Of a DNA stretch of 64,000 nucleotides, positions 28,201-36,520 are shown piece by piece; positions within the stretch are counted from its first letter, which is position 1, and each line of letters begins with the position of its first letter. Position numbers and translations under genes: made by a program. Below the pieces are notes generated by a model. That model was not told the origin of the DNA, searched no databases, and was given only the letters and a program-made list of their open reading frames with translations. Location of the stretch: NCBI RefSeq assembly GCF_000237925.1, contig NC_031495.1, positions 22,198,163 to 22,262,162 on the forward strand. Reading direction: 5' to 3'. Origin of the DNA: Schistosoma mansoni. Its lineage: Eukaryota; Platyhelminthes; Trematoda; Strigeidida; Schistosomatidae.

Positions 28201-31200
28201 ATATCGTCTAAGATGAGTCGGTCAGTCATGTGCAACGTAGGACTTGACATATGTGCGCTTTCAAAATATGTATATGAAACACTGATAATGTTAATAGAAT
28301 CATAAATTTGTTATCGTTGTACTATCCAGCTGTTTTCTAAATTGAACATTTTATCTATTGTAAATATTTCCTTTTATTTATCAAGGAAGTTGTATGTGCC
28401 TTGGAAAGTGGATGTAATATAATTCCAATTACTGATAATTTTACATGGCCACTAGCTGAGTCTTTACCAGAAGATTTGAGGTCAATAACAACCTACAATG
28501 CAGTTAAGTAAGTTCGATGAAATAACAATGAACTCAAGTAACAAACTTTTATATATATATATGCATGCCTACTTATATTGTTTGTCTGAGTGATGTACTG
28601 CAAATAACTTTTTAAAATGTTTATTCAACATTTCATCTAACATTTCCATCAACAGTTAGTTGCACAATTTCACTTCTAGATATATGCAGTATACATCATA
28701 TTAATCAATTGTTGGTTCTAGGCTTTTTTGTGTTTGTCTTTATGTTAGTCGGTATGTGAAAGATATGTATCTGTAATATGAATGTGTAATTTTAATTGCA
28801 TATTTGTTAATGTTGTAATTTTAAGTGACTAAATACAACTGTTTGGAAAGTTCATTCAAATTAGCTGAATGGTCAAAGTTCTTTGTTGATACCAAAAATT
28901 TGATCTCAATAGTTTCTCTGCACTGTTTAAGCTTATGGTGTTTTGAGCAAAAAATCGCTTATTTATCTTCTGAATAGGTGATATATACTCAAACTCTTTC
29001 AAATTAAAATATGACAATTATATATGATTATTATTATTATCTTGATTGTTTACTAACAGTGATGTATAAAAGTGTTCTTCCATTGATATTTACATCCCAT
29101 AATCATTCTCACTCACTATATGTCCACAACCGTATTTCATGCATAGTAACCAACCAATTGAAAATATACAAACACCTTTTTTTCCTTCTCACTGCATCTC
29201 ATCATTTTCTTCTGCTTTATTTTTCGTGAAATACTTTAAAATAATCCGGATATTGAACATTGATCAAGTTTTTAACAACTACAATTTGTCGCTCTATTTA
29301 TTGAACTAGTCTTAAATAAGTTTTCCGGTAAAAAATAATATATAAAAAGAAGCAACAGTAAAATAATTAAGGCGCAAAATAGTATAGTTTTTTTTTCTTC
29401 ATATATTTACTCTCTGAATACTAATGTTTTTTTTGAATGAGACATGAAAAATAATGAGAAAGTCCTTCCAGAAGATCTACTTCATTCAGTAATCAGTTAA
29501 TAATTTATAAGTGAATTTACTTTATTTGTTAAAGCTAAATTCCATTCAGCTAGTATACTTAATCTCGTGGAATATCTATGATACTAACTTCTCTCTATTC
29601 ACATACATACATAAAAGTATATGATTAGAAATAATATAGTTGTATGTGATTAGTAGAATTAAAAGGAGGCGTTTTTCTATTGATAGTTAAAAAAAAAACA
29701 TTTACAGCCATTAATAATCGAATTGATCATGAAAAATACAAAAAAAATATGGTAATTTAATCCGTTCCTGTTTTATTTTAAAAATATTCATTCATACACA
29801 AAGTTACAATCACAGGATTTTTGTTATGACAAATTTTATAAAAGAAAATGTAGTAAATTTTTATGCATAGAAAATTACATTTATCTTAATGTTTTTATTT
29901 ATTCAACGGCATCAGTAAAATAGATTCAATATACTTATTTCGAACTAAATACATCGATCTTAAAAGAATCTTTTTTTTGATTTTGGAACTGATTTTCTAT
30001 TATTTTGATACAGTTTTATAAAGTTTTTGGAATAACTCAGAAATGTTGGTGTTTGATAAATTCATACTAAAATTTGTATATTCCTGTCATTTGTTTATTC
30101 ATCTATTTATTTATTTATTCGAACACATAAATATTGTTACAAAAGGGCAACAAATACATATGTGCCATACAATAACAATGAGACCGTGAAGAGATAGAGA
30201 ATGTAAAGTGCGTACAAGATATAGGCGAACAACAACAAACAAAAATCTGTATATGAAAGTGAAATAATAATAATTGAAGAAACAGTTCAGTTAGCAATAG
30301 TACAACCAGAAGGAGTTCCTTCATTTAACAAAGTTACAGCAGGATTGCCATGGGCTTCTGTTCTTAGCCATGTCTGATAACGTCTCAAGCCACTGTGTTC
30401 CACCATCTCTAGGACCCCATCCAGGGAGTCATGAAGGATCAACAGAAGCCAGTCACGTACAGCTTTCTTTCATACCACGACATCATGTCATACACTAACC
30501 ACCTATCCGCCTTACTCAACCAGTTCCAGCGTTTCCAAATAATACACGACGTGGAATTCTTTGGGATGACATTCGTAGAACATGTCCAAGCCACGAAGTA
30601 TGACAGGAGCCAATAGTTTACACGCAATTGGGAGGAGAATTATCCACTGACAGTTGTAACAGAAACGACGTGAACCCTTTTTAAGGATAGAGATAACTAT
30701 CGATTCATTCCATGATGTTGGGACACACTAATTGGCAGACCTTTGTAAACAACTCAGTCAGTTCCTTAACCAGAAAGTCACTACCATCTTTAAAAGGGGC
30801 CGGAGGTAAGTTATCTGGGTCTGGTGATTTGTAGTGCTTCAAGAGTTGCAGTTCCTTGCGGACTTCCGCCTCGTTAGGTGGATCAGTCTTCACCTGCCAT
30901 GGAGGATAGGATAGTCTTATCAATGTCACGGAGGCAGCAGACTAGCTGAACTACCCCTCGAAAAACTCTGCTCATCGTCCAAGGCGTTGGTAGATGTTAG
31001 TAACTTGCATTCTGTCAGCTTCACATATTGTTTCTCTCACACTAGACTTCTTACTGCCAGTGGCTCGGATGAGTTGAAAGTGCTTCCAGCAGTTACCAGA
31101 TGCAGTTGCTGCTTCCAACCCATTGGCACGCTCCCACCACCAGGCTTCTCGGCTCTTACGCAAGTTTTGCCCAATGTCATTACGTAACAGTCTTTGTTTA

Positions 31201-32611
31201 TAGTCAAACTCACGGTCACCTGGAGTAGACCGACGGGCCTCAATGAATTGTAAGGAGCCTGAAGAAGCCCAGTTCTTATAAACGGGATATTTCGCGAAGC
31301 CGCAAGCAAATTTACAAGCCATTTTCATGGCGTATATTTAATTTATAATAATGAAATATCTCAATCCTATAGACAATCATTTAGGGGTTCAATAACTCAC
31401 CAGTAATATCACTGAATGTTGTTGAGTAGAGACGGCCTTTATTTCACTAGGCTTTATCAGTTCCTTCAAAGTTAGAACTACATCTTTCTAACGAGTGCCA
31501 GTAAGAAAGGAAATCATATGTAAGTATCACAGTCGACTTACTCTGACCGCATAACATTGATTTTTAATATTGTAGTATTGCGTAATCATTTATTAAGAGT
31601 ATCTGTTAATCAAAATTTATGGAATTAGATTCCTAAACGAAACTCTTGTTAAATTGCTTGAAATATTTTCTTTAATTAACTGCTTATCTCACATGTTTCG
31701 CCCTATACATATTCTTTCAAAATTTGTTTTTTTTTCAATTAAATTGAAGCCTTAAGGAATATTTTATCTATCATGTTAACTTCTAGATTTTAAAAATCAT
31801 TTTTATCTTCTTAAAAATGTCAAATTTAATGTGAATAGTACAATTATTATTGCACCATTTTCACAACCAATTAGGAGATGAAAGAAAGTTTCATAAATAA
31901 TTTGACAATATAATATAAACAATTCTATGATACATCTTCTCACATCCATGATATATTATACCTAATATATTATTTCATGAATATCCATACAAATGAACGT
32001 ACAATTTATTGTAGTTTTTACTAGTTAGTTGTAAAAATCCATTGAAAACAATACTACGATTCAATATAATGTGCACTCATAGTTGAAATCATGAGTCAAT
32101 TGAGGCTAGACCATCATGAAAAACTTGGAAGCACTGGACAGCCGTTTCGTCCTATTATGGGACTCCTCAGCAGTGCGCATCCACGATCCCGCCTTGCGAG
32201 ATTCGAACCCAGGACTTACCAGTCCAGGTTTTCCATGGTGGTCTAGTTTCAATTGACTCATGATTTCAACTATGAAAATACTGAAATCTCCACAAAAACC
32301 CCTTCTGATTGTAATGTACACTATTTAAGTTCTAACCACTTTGTCGTTTGCAAAAGTTTAAAAACCAAATAGAAATTCAAGCATGAATACTATGTAAACT
32401 AATTTCTAACTTTCATGGGTTTATCAATGATGTTAATTGATTATTATTATCACGAAATATAATTAATTATTTCTTACATTTTATTTATTTATTTATTAGT
32501 TGGATTCATGATTATCAAGAGGCATGTATTGATAAAGTGGAAAAATTTATGATTAAACCAATAACTTCAACCCCTCTACCATGTAGTCAAATTAAACCAT
32601 TTGAAAAATAA
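7079..32611 (+). CDS. SARM1: SARM1 orthologue, ARM-SAM-SAM-TIR NAD+ hydrolase, 13 exons
   Basis: Thirteen exons join in frame to 1201 codons plus stop. Order: low-complexity N-terminus (about 1-333), ARM repeats (about 334-825), SAM1 (about 834-893), SAM2 (about 905-1017), TIR (about 1044-1190). TIR landmarks are FISYRR (1048-1053), the BB-loop AGKF (1083-1086) and DWIHKE (1120-1125). The family cleaves NAD+ and drives axon degeneration; Glu1125 aligns with the catalytic glutamate of human SARM1 (E642, number from memory). The protein is much longer than human SARM1 (about 724 aa) because of the N-terminal extension and loops inserted in the ARM and SAM2 regions. There is no hydrophobic mitochondrial leader like the human one. 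An in-frame stop at 7040-7042 precedes the chosen ATG with none between. Introns are 50, 2316, 3475, 1703, 1420, 2334, 1344, 2167, 63, 1072, 1991 and 3992 bp, all GT-AG. Exons 4-13 are secure by homology; exons 1-2 rest on coding character and phase. Confidence 0.93.
7287..7435 (+). CDS. SARM1: SARM1 exon 2
   Basis: Follows a 50-bp intron with acceptor ttttag at 7281-7286. The joined codon TG|C restores the frame, which runs through VYWNLPEAVEASVTPSCG and on to VSTGS. Donor gtaact at 7436 leaves phase 1, which matches acceptor 9751 of exon 3 (G|CA). A second in-frame option uses donor gtgtca at 7420 with acceptor cag ending at 9768 and drops 11 residues. Confidence 0.55.
7680..8045 (-). mobile_element. 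Hammerhead/tRNA SINE copy 1 (decayed), SARM1 intron 2
   Basis: Minus-strand TGGCTCAATGGTCTAGAC (A box) and a weak B box lead into a decayed hammerhead segment (TCGAGGAGTCCCACAC). Its other half (7850-8045) aligns with the long part of the copy at 63.4-63.8 kb. Core bases of the ribozyme are lost. Confidence 0.7.
9752..10443 (+). CDS. SARM1: SARM1 exon 3, low-complexity N-terminal region
   Basis: Open from acceptor ttag (9751) to donor gtaatg (10444), encoding about 230 residues. The segment is Ser/Asn/Asp/Gln rich with a QQQQ run, poly-Ser stretches and no recognisable fold. It contains SARLLRQ and STRLLSVQ, which look like the ARM helix SARLLGQ in exon 4. It ends in phase 0 at EEYK, compatible with exon 4. 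An internal ATG at 9811 could be an alternative start. Confidence 0.8.
10853..11027 (+). mobile_element. Smalpha-type SINE with hammerhead, in SARM1 intron 3
   Basis: Pol III A box TAGCTGAGTGG and B box GGGTTCGAGTCCC (10861-10916) form a tRNA-derived head. A hammerhead motif follows (10947-10991), then the typical TTTCACTGCTGGCCACTATC tail. This is the known Smalpha organisation in schistosomes. Confidence 0.9.
10947..10991 (+). ncRNA. Hammerhead ribozyme motif of Smalpha, cleavage base altered
   Basis: Stem I ATCCAG/CTGGAT, core CTGACGA, stem II GTCC/GGAC with loop caaata, then GAAA, then self-complementary CGCGCG as the short stem III. The cleavage triplet at 10983-10985 is GTG where GTC is expected. 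Hammerheads need H (not G) at the last position, so this copy is probably inactive although the rest of the core is intact. Confidence 0.85.
13919..14293 (+). CDS. SARM1: SARM1 exon 4, start of ARM domain
   Basis: Acceptor tttttag (13918), donor gtatgt (14294), phase 0 at both ends, residues 334-458. CEYWLNKARQACE aligns with the human ARM helix carrying W103, and PDGLLETIASRL aligns with the human DGGLDLLLRLL segment. A polar loop of about 60 residues then separates this from RRVVIGSARLLGQ, the counterpart of human VQAARLLEQ. Confidence 0.9.
15868..15912 (+). repeat. B-box-like tRNA remnant in SARM1 intron 4
   Basis: GCAGGTTCGAACCCC is a perfect-looking B box preceded by a weak GGCTGACAACCGC. 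Too little remains to assign a family. Confidence 0.4.
15997..16360 (+). CDS. SARM1: SARM1 exon 5, ARM domain
   Basis: Acceptor ttatag (15996), donor gtgagt (16361), ending in phase 1. ILSENHLLEIL continues the ARM helix that follows SARLLGQ. A Lys/Asp/Ser-rich insert of about 70 residues follows, then SLLKNIIGKCWEYRED and EYLGILE, which match human GVILNLAKEREP and VAGILE. Confidence 0.9.
17781..18051 (+). CDS. SARM1: SARM1 exon 6, ARM domain core
   Basis: Acceptor aatttag (17780), donor gtaagt (18052). The joined codon C|CT gives Pro580, then LLKHTETMCDTVVENGG, matching human MFKHSEETCQRLVAAGG. The exon continues with CRSSDLPSLRHAAV and IEWLFCLAFHQDEV, which align closely with human SARM1. 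Lys583 sits at the place of human K193, part of the NAD+/NMN pocket. Confidence 0.95.
19140..19680 (+). mobile_element. LINE 3' region, 5'-truncated, in SARM1 intron 6
   Basis: A relatively GC-rich block ends with TTTGTACCAATATTTATGTG and TTCAAATAAATAATAATAA. The same terminus appears at 6515-6632 and, inverted, at 30106-30200. RTE/CR1-type LINEs end in short A/T-rich tandem repeats like this. The open frames inside it are short and unrelated to each other, so I read it as non-coding 3' sequence. It lies in sense orientation within intron 6. Confidence 0.7.
19922..20124 (+). repeat. Polypurine tract in SARM1 intron 6
   Basis: About 200 bp with almost only A and G on the plus strand. It contains a 27-bp unit (gagaagagaaaggtaaag plus aaaaagaaa) repeated twice at about 20036-20090. 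An open frame through it is an artefact of composition. Confidence 0.85.
20386..20728 (+). CDS. SARM1: SARM1 exon 7, ARM domain
   Basis: Acceptor tttttaag (20385), donor gtaagt (20729), residues 671-784. MPFVRSHSPIEFARQ aligns with human VEPLVASLDPGRFAR. TADWLKRLIPVM aligns with the human DLQRLVPLL segment, and VLVAFHFAVEATLKSDM with IGAFYLCAEAAIKS. A polar loop of about 25 residues is added relative to the human protein. Confidence 0.92.
22073..22249 (+). CDS. SARM1: SARM1 exon 8, ARM end and SAM1 start
   Basis: Acceptor ttgaag (22072), phase 0, donor gtcagt (22250). VFYESDIVEILRNVV and FAAMALHILGEDIP correspond to the last ARM repeat (human ALAKRALRLLGEEVP). PLWDYAEVECWLTR opens SAM1, matching human PSWKEAEVQTWLQQ. 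Confidence 0.94.
23584..23608 (+). repeat. (AT)n microsatellite
   Basis: About 12 AT units in intron 8. A second run of about 9 units lies at 23693-23710. Confidence 0.95.
24417..24541 (+). CDS. SARM1: SARM1 exon 9, SAM1
   Basis: Acceptor ccttag (24416), donor gtaaat (24542). It encodes RGFEDLASKFSKLRVDGDL and the rest of SAM1, ending LENGITRS. Human counterparts are IGFSKYCESFREQQVDGDL and MKSGITRK; spacing across the exon 8/9 junction is identical, which supports the splice choice. It is followed by a 63-bp intron. Confidence 0.95.
24605..25002 (+). CDS. SARM1: SARM1 exon 10, SAM1 end and SAM2
   Basis: Acceptor caacag (24604), donor gtaagt (25003), ending in phase 1. RLLRELCSLKINADY closes SAM1. 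GISAWLREAT opens SAM2, and FDLLQYTYNFISAGV and MLLEDCHIKNGIHRKRILEAI complete it. About 45 polar residues sit between WLREAT and the QYTYNF segment, where human SARM1 has almost none. SAM domains drive ring-shaped oligomerisation in this family. Confidence 0.94.
26075..26394 (+). CDS. SARM1: SARM1 exon 11, N-terminal TIR
   Basis: Acceptor ttttag (26074), donor gttagt (26395). YIDIFISYRRSTGSQLASLL and KVHFHLRGYRVFLDIDRL are near-identical in pattern to human SARM1; AGKF marks the BB-loop glycine (human G601). The exon ends at DWIHK, one residue before the catalytic Glu. Read-through into intron 11 gives only two more codons (Val, Ser) before a stop. Confidence 0.97.
26728..26960 (-). mobile_element. 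Penelope-like element endonuclease fragment, antisense in SARM1 intron 11
   Basis: The minus-strand peptide ALNSAIARHLLDTGHTIDI, followed by AFKIISRQRN and LRFAEAIAI, matches the C-terminal part of the GIY-YIG endonuclease domain of Penelope-like elements. The catalytic GIY-YIG itself is not recognisable upstream. About 230 bp survive. Confidence 0.65.
28013..28110 (-). mobile_element. Hammerhead SINE remnant (copy 2), SARM1 intron 11
   Basis: Only the hammerhead-containing end is recognisable: minus-strand CTAACGAGTCCCATACCAGG then GCGAAA. The core CTGANGA has become CTAACGA and stem III is lost. Confidence 0.6.
28195..28260 (+). repeat. Dispersed repeat fragment shared with 54.6 kb
   Basis: GGTCAGTCATGTGCAACGTA then GGACTTGACA matches GGTCAGTCATATACAACGTA then GAACCTGACA at about 54574-54620. 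Family unknown. Confidence 0.5.
28386..28507 (+). CDS. SARM1: SARM1 exon 12, catalytic Glu of TIR
   Basis: Acceptor tatcaag (28385), donor gtaagt (28508). The first codon GAA is Glu1125, aligned with the catalytic glutamate. EVVCALESGCNIIPI and SLPEDLRSITTYN match human EIVTALSCGKNIVPI and VLPEDMQAVLTFN. The exon ends two bases into the Asn codon. Confidence 0.96.
30106..31330 (-). mobile_element. Schistosome non-LTR retrotransposon, internally deleted, antisense in SARM1 intron 12
   Basis: Read on the minus strand: a pre-RT segment with FDYKQRLLRNDIGQNL (31330-30990), then EAEVRKELQLLKHYKSPDPD at the RT start, then SWNESIVISILKKGS in the next frame. It jumps directly to GHVLRMSSQRIPRRVLF, which lies in the C-terminal part after the RT. 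The catalytic palm with its YxDD is missing. The 3' end (30106-30200) matches the terminus at 19560-19680. Several frame changes and stops are present. This lineage differs from the RTE at 34 kb; I cannot name it securely (SR1/SR3/Perere families are candidates). Confidence 0.82.
32078..32311 (-). mobile_element. Hammerhead/tRNA SINE copy 3 with inverted arms and TSD, SARM1 intron 12
   Basis: Inverted arms of 51 bp (32078-32128 and 32224-32274, about 6 mismatches) surround a minus-strand hammerhead and a partial B-box region (GGTTCGAATCTCGC). A tail with CTCCACAAAAACCCCTTCTG follows the right arm. An 11-bp target duplication flanks it (32067-32077 and 32312-32322, one mismatch). It ends about 180 bp upstream of SARM1 exon 13, antisense to it. 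Confidence 0.8.
32132..32175 (-). ncRNA. Hammerhead ribozyme motif, core intact
   Basis: On the minus strand: stem I CACTG/CAGTG, core CTGAGGA, stem II GTCC/GGAC with loop CATAATA, GAAA, short stem III CGGCTG, cleavage triplet GTC. All catalytic core bases are present. The minimal stem III suggests it works poorly alone, as known for schistosome hammerheads. Confidence 0.75.
32500..32611 (+). CDS. SARM1: SARM1 exon 13 (last, with stop)
   Basis: Acceptor tttattag (32499). The joined codon AA|T gives Asn, then WIHDYQEACIDKVEKFM, matching human WSHEYQEATIEKIIRFL. A short tail ending KPFEK precedes TAA at 32609-32611. An AATAAA hexamer overlaps the stop (32607-32612). Confidence 0.95.
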
Positions 32612-33096
32612 ACTAATCCTAATGTTTTCCATAGTCATCTTACTTTGCATTTTTCTAACTTCATTTCCCTCCCTCTTATATCCTTTTTTTGACTTCTGGT
32701 TTATTTTTTAAATCTCCATGTTACTTTTCTGTCAGAGAATATATACCAGTTTATTTAATAATAATAAGTTAAAAGAGTTCATTTATACTTATAATTTGAC
32801 TGGATTATACTACTTATATGCATTTAATTTTTTTTGTTTTTCCTATTCTTATGATTATTACCATACAGAATAATTTAATCAACCATTTATACTAATCTCA
32901 TGATTATATTTTAAAAGATTCTTAAAAAGAAAGAAAAGAGTTTTGTTTTTACATCTTTGAGTTTGGAAGTAATTTCATTGGATAAATAGATGAATATAAA
33001 GATTTATCTGATAGGACTAGTTCATTTTTTTAAATTACATCCAATCGTTTGTTCTATAAGCAAATTCAACTCATGTACTAATAGTAGATTTATGTA

Positions 33097-33220
33097 CTTG
33101 ACTTTGAATCCCACTATTTTGTGGAGAGCTAATAGTGGTGTTGAAGGATGAGGAGACTTAAATTTCTAACCTACTGGTTGAAAGTCAAGTGACTTAACCA
33201 TTGAACCATTGCTCCCATAA
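33097..33220 (-). repeat. Decayed tRNA-like SINE head
   Basis: Minus-strand GGTTCAATGGTTAAGTCAC resembles an A box with D-arm. The B box is poor (GGGATTCAAAGTC). Weak call. Confidence 0.35.
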
Positions 33221-33769
33221 AAGTGTTATCAACGATCATTTATAGAAAAAATACTTCACCTAAATGAATTGTAATTTTAAGCGAATCGGTAAATCGTTCA
33301 AGGCCTGATATTAAATCAATATGATGATGTAAACTAGCAATCAAATGAGAGAGTACAGCGTTAATTTTAGATCCACAAACTCGTTTCCCAAATCATGTAT
33401 GCACATATATGCGAGTGTACTAAAATGTTGTGTTCTCAGAACATAAAAGTCTAGCTTTTTGAGTTAGTCATTTACCGAGATATACTTTTTACTAAAAAGT
33501 CGTAAAGCTGTAGTAGTAAGTTTATTACTCAGCCTGTGTATCCTCTTAGGGAATATTTTTACCTAAGAATATCAAGGTGTAATTCTTATTAAAGATTTAA
33601 ATTCCAGTGACCAGAATTATACCCAAGTATCTGCTATCAACATGTTCAACGTGGTCCAGTCAGACATGCTAGATAGTAAAAAATAACGTTTAAAATAAAG
33701 TTTCTAATAAAAGTGACAATCTTGTACGAAACATTAATTAAATAGAAGAAAATGTGAAAAACGCCTGTA

Positions 33770-36520
33770 TCTCTTCTAGAGTTACTCCCGGTTCCAAACC
33801 CGGGTAAAGGAGGAGGGTTGGGTGTCGGGTCTCAAACCCATCCCGTAGAAGAAATATTGCTAAAAAACGCCAACCAGATCAAACAAAGAAAACAATTTTA
33901 ACTCTGCCCTAGGAATTGAAGGGAGAATTATGATGCCTCATGAGATTCTTCGGAAGTCACGAGGCCGATGCCACTTCTAACAACTAGAGCAATAATTTTT
34001 ATATATATGTGCATTCAACAGATTGGTTATGGGCGGCACAATATTTCCTTACAAACGCATACACAAAGCTACATGGATCTCTCCAGACCACATCACAGAG
34101 AACCAGATAGATCATGTTTGTATCAACAAAAACTTCTGAAGGACAATGGAAGATGTGAGAACCAGGAGAGGAGCTGACATAGCTTCAGATCACCACCTGG
34201 TTGTGGCCAAGATGAAACTGAAGCTGAAGAAACACTGGACAACTGGGGGAACAGCATTACAAAGGTTCAATACAGCCTTCCTTCGAGATACTAACAAACT
34301 CAACGAATTCAAGATAACTCTCAACAACAGGTTCCAAGCTTTACAAAATCTACTGAAAGAACAAGAAACTACAATGGAGGACAACTGGAAAGGAATCAAA
34401 GAAGCACTAACTTCAAAGTGTCAGGAGGTTCTGGGTCCTAAGAAGCATCATCTTAAGGAATAGATCTCTATGGGAACCCTGGATAAGATTGAAGAAAGAA
34501 AGAACAAGAAGACAGTAATTTACAACAGTCGAACACGAGCAGAGAAAGACAAGGCACAATATGAGTACATAGAAGCAAACAAGGAAGTTAAAAAGAGTAT
34601 TAAAACCGACAAGCAGAAATACATGGAAGAACTAGCAACGACTGCGAAAAAAGCTGCAAGAGAAGGGAATATGAAACAACTATATAATACAACGAAGAAA
34701 CTAACAGGTAGATATAGTAAGCCAGAGAATCAGTCAGGGACAAAGAAGGAAAGACAATCTCGGAGATTCAAGAACAGGAAAAGATGGGTAGAATACTTCG
34801 AGGAACTGTTGAATAGACCAGCTCCATTGAATTCACTGGACATCAAGGTGGCACACACAAACCTTCCTATAGATGTCACTGCACCAACGATCGAGAAATC
34901 GTTGGTCAGTGTCGAGATCAACAGGTTGGATTCCGTAAGGATCAGTTGTGACACCACGGTTCATCTTTGAACAACTAATTGAATGGAACTCGTCACAATA
35001 CATCAACTTCCTTGATTACAAGAAAGCATTCGATAGTGTGTATAGGAGAACCTCATGGAACCTTCTTCGACACAATGGTGTGCCTGAGAAAATCGTCAAC
35101 ATCATCCGGAATTCATACGACGGACTACAATGCAAAGTCGTTCATGGAGGAGAGTTGACAGATGCATTCCAAAGGAGGACCGGAGTCAGCCAAGGCTGTT
35201 TACTCTCCTGCTTCTTCTTTCTTCTGGTTGTTGACTGGATTATGAAGACCTCGCCATCTGAAGGAAGGCACGGAATACAATGGACAGCTCGGAATCATTT
35301 AGAAGATTTGTACTTCACAGATGACCTAGCCGCTCTCTCCTATACACACGAACAAATGCAGATGGAGACAACTAGCGTAGCAGCAGCCTTTGAATCAGTA
35401 GGCCTGAACATATACAACAGAAAAACTGAGATCTTCAAATACAGCACAGAGAACACCAACCCAATCACACTTGATAGTGAAACTCTGGAAGATGTAGAAT
35501 CTTTCGCGTACATGGTTGACAAGTCTTGCTAATTGGACGCTATACTCGGATCCTATGCTAGTCTCGTAACCCCCAAGCTAAATCTACACAGCGACTTAAA
35601 CACGAGAGAAAAGTCGCAAAATATGCGAGAAGCACTTTACTCCAAACGTTCATTCATGTACGGAAAATATAGGGTTTTTATGGTATTTAAGAAGTCCTTG
35701 GGCTTTCTCAAAAATTCTTGATTACTACTAAACATAGTAGCAGTGTAGTAAACCGCCAATCAGAAACTCTGCGTGTGACTTTTCACTTTCGTGATATTTC
35801 TGGCAAAACGTATAGTGAACGCTGATTGGATAAAATGCTTCTTAATGTTTCCTGAGCCTTTCTTGTCTTCTGCGAGAAATTTTCAGGATCGCCCCAACAG
35901 TGGGAAGCATCATTGATGAACAAGAAGGATGGGATGAAGACATAAAGGCGAGGATTAGCAAGGTAAGGACCTCATTCCTACATTCGAAGAACATATGGAA
36001 CTAGAAACAACTTTCAATCAATATCAGTCAGAATCTTTAATACGAACGTCAAGATATTTCTACTGTCCGGAGCTGAAACGTGGTGAACTACTACAACCAT
36101 CATCAAGAAGGTACAAGTATTTATAAACAGTTGTCTATGCAAGATACTCAGTAACCGTTGGCCGAATACCATCAGGAACAGTATACTGTGGGAGAGATTA
36201 AACCAACTTCCAGATGAAGAGGAAATCAGAGAAAGTCTTTGGAAATGGATAGGACATACATTATGGAAATCACCAAACTGCATCATGAGGGAAGCTCCAA
36301 CTTGGAATCCTGAAGGGAAGCGGAAAAGAGTAAGGGTGGAGAATACATTACGTCGAGAAACGGAAGCAGATATGAAAAGGATGAACAATAACTGGAGAGG
36401 ATTGCCCAGGACAAGGTTGGATGGAGAGTGCTGGTGTGTGGTCTATGCTCTTCCACGAGGAATAACAGGCCTAAGTAAGTACTGAATGAACATCGAAAAT
36501 GTCGCGAATAACCCCAACTG
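33770..36520 (+). mobile_element. SR2/SjR2-like RTE LINE, degenerate
   Basis: A 5' leader with hairpin-forming cccggttccaaacccggg (33787-33804) precedes an endonuclease remnant (about 34040-34200, ending RGADIASDHHLVVAKMKL). A linker (34200-34850) follows. The RT begins late: the middle of the polymerase is deleted near 34900, so motifs before QQVGFRKDQL are absent. YINFLDYKKAFDSVYRR, TGVSQGCLLS and the catalytic box FTDDL (family norm FADDL) are at 34990-35340. The C-terminal region (35900-36480) has [13 protein letters not shown] and NPEGKRKR. Several stops and shifts are present. An insertion of about 385 bp splits it at 35517-35899. Confidence 0.85.
35517..35899. mobile_element. LTR-like insertion inside the RTE LINE (possible solo LTR fossil)
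   Basis: Interrupts the LINE between sequence coding for ESFAY and GSIIDEQ. It has CCAAT-type boxes in both directions (CCAATCAG near 35757 and CTGATTGG near 35821), as in retroelement promoters, and approximate TG...CA ends. Only a TGG is shared at both borders, so the exact ends and duplication are unresolved. No coding potential is seen. The Gypsy-type assignment is inference. Confidence 0.45.

Noticed and set aside
36014-36388. 124-codon minus-strand open frame
   Set aside because: It is antisense to the C-terminal part of the RTE LINE.
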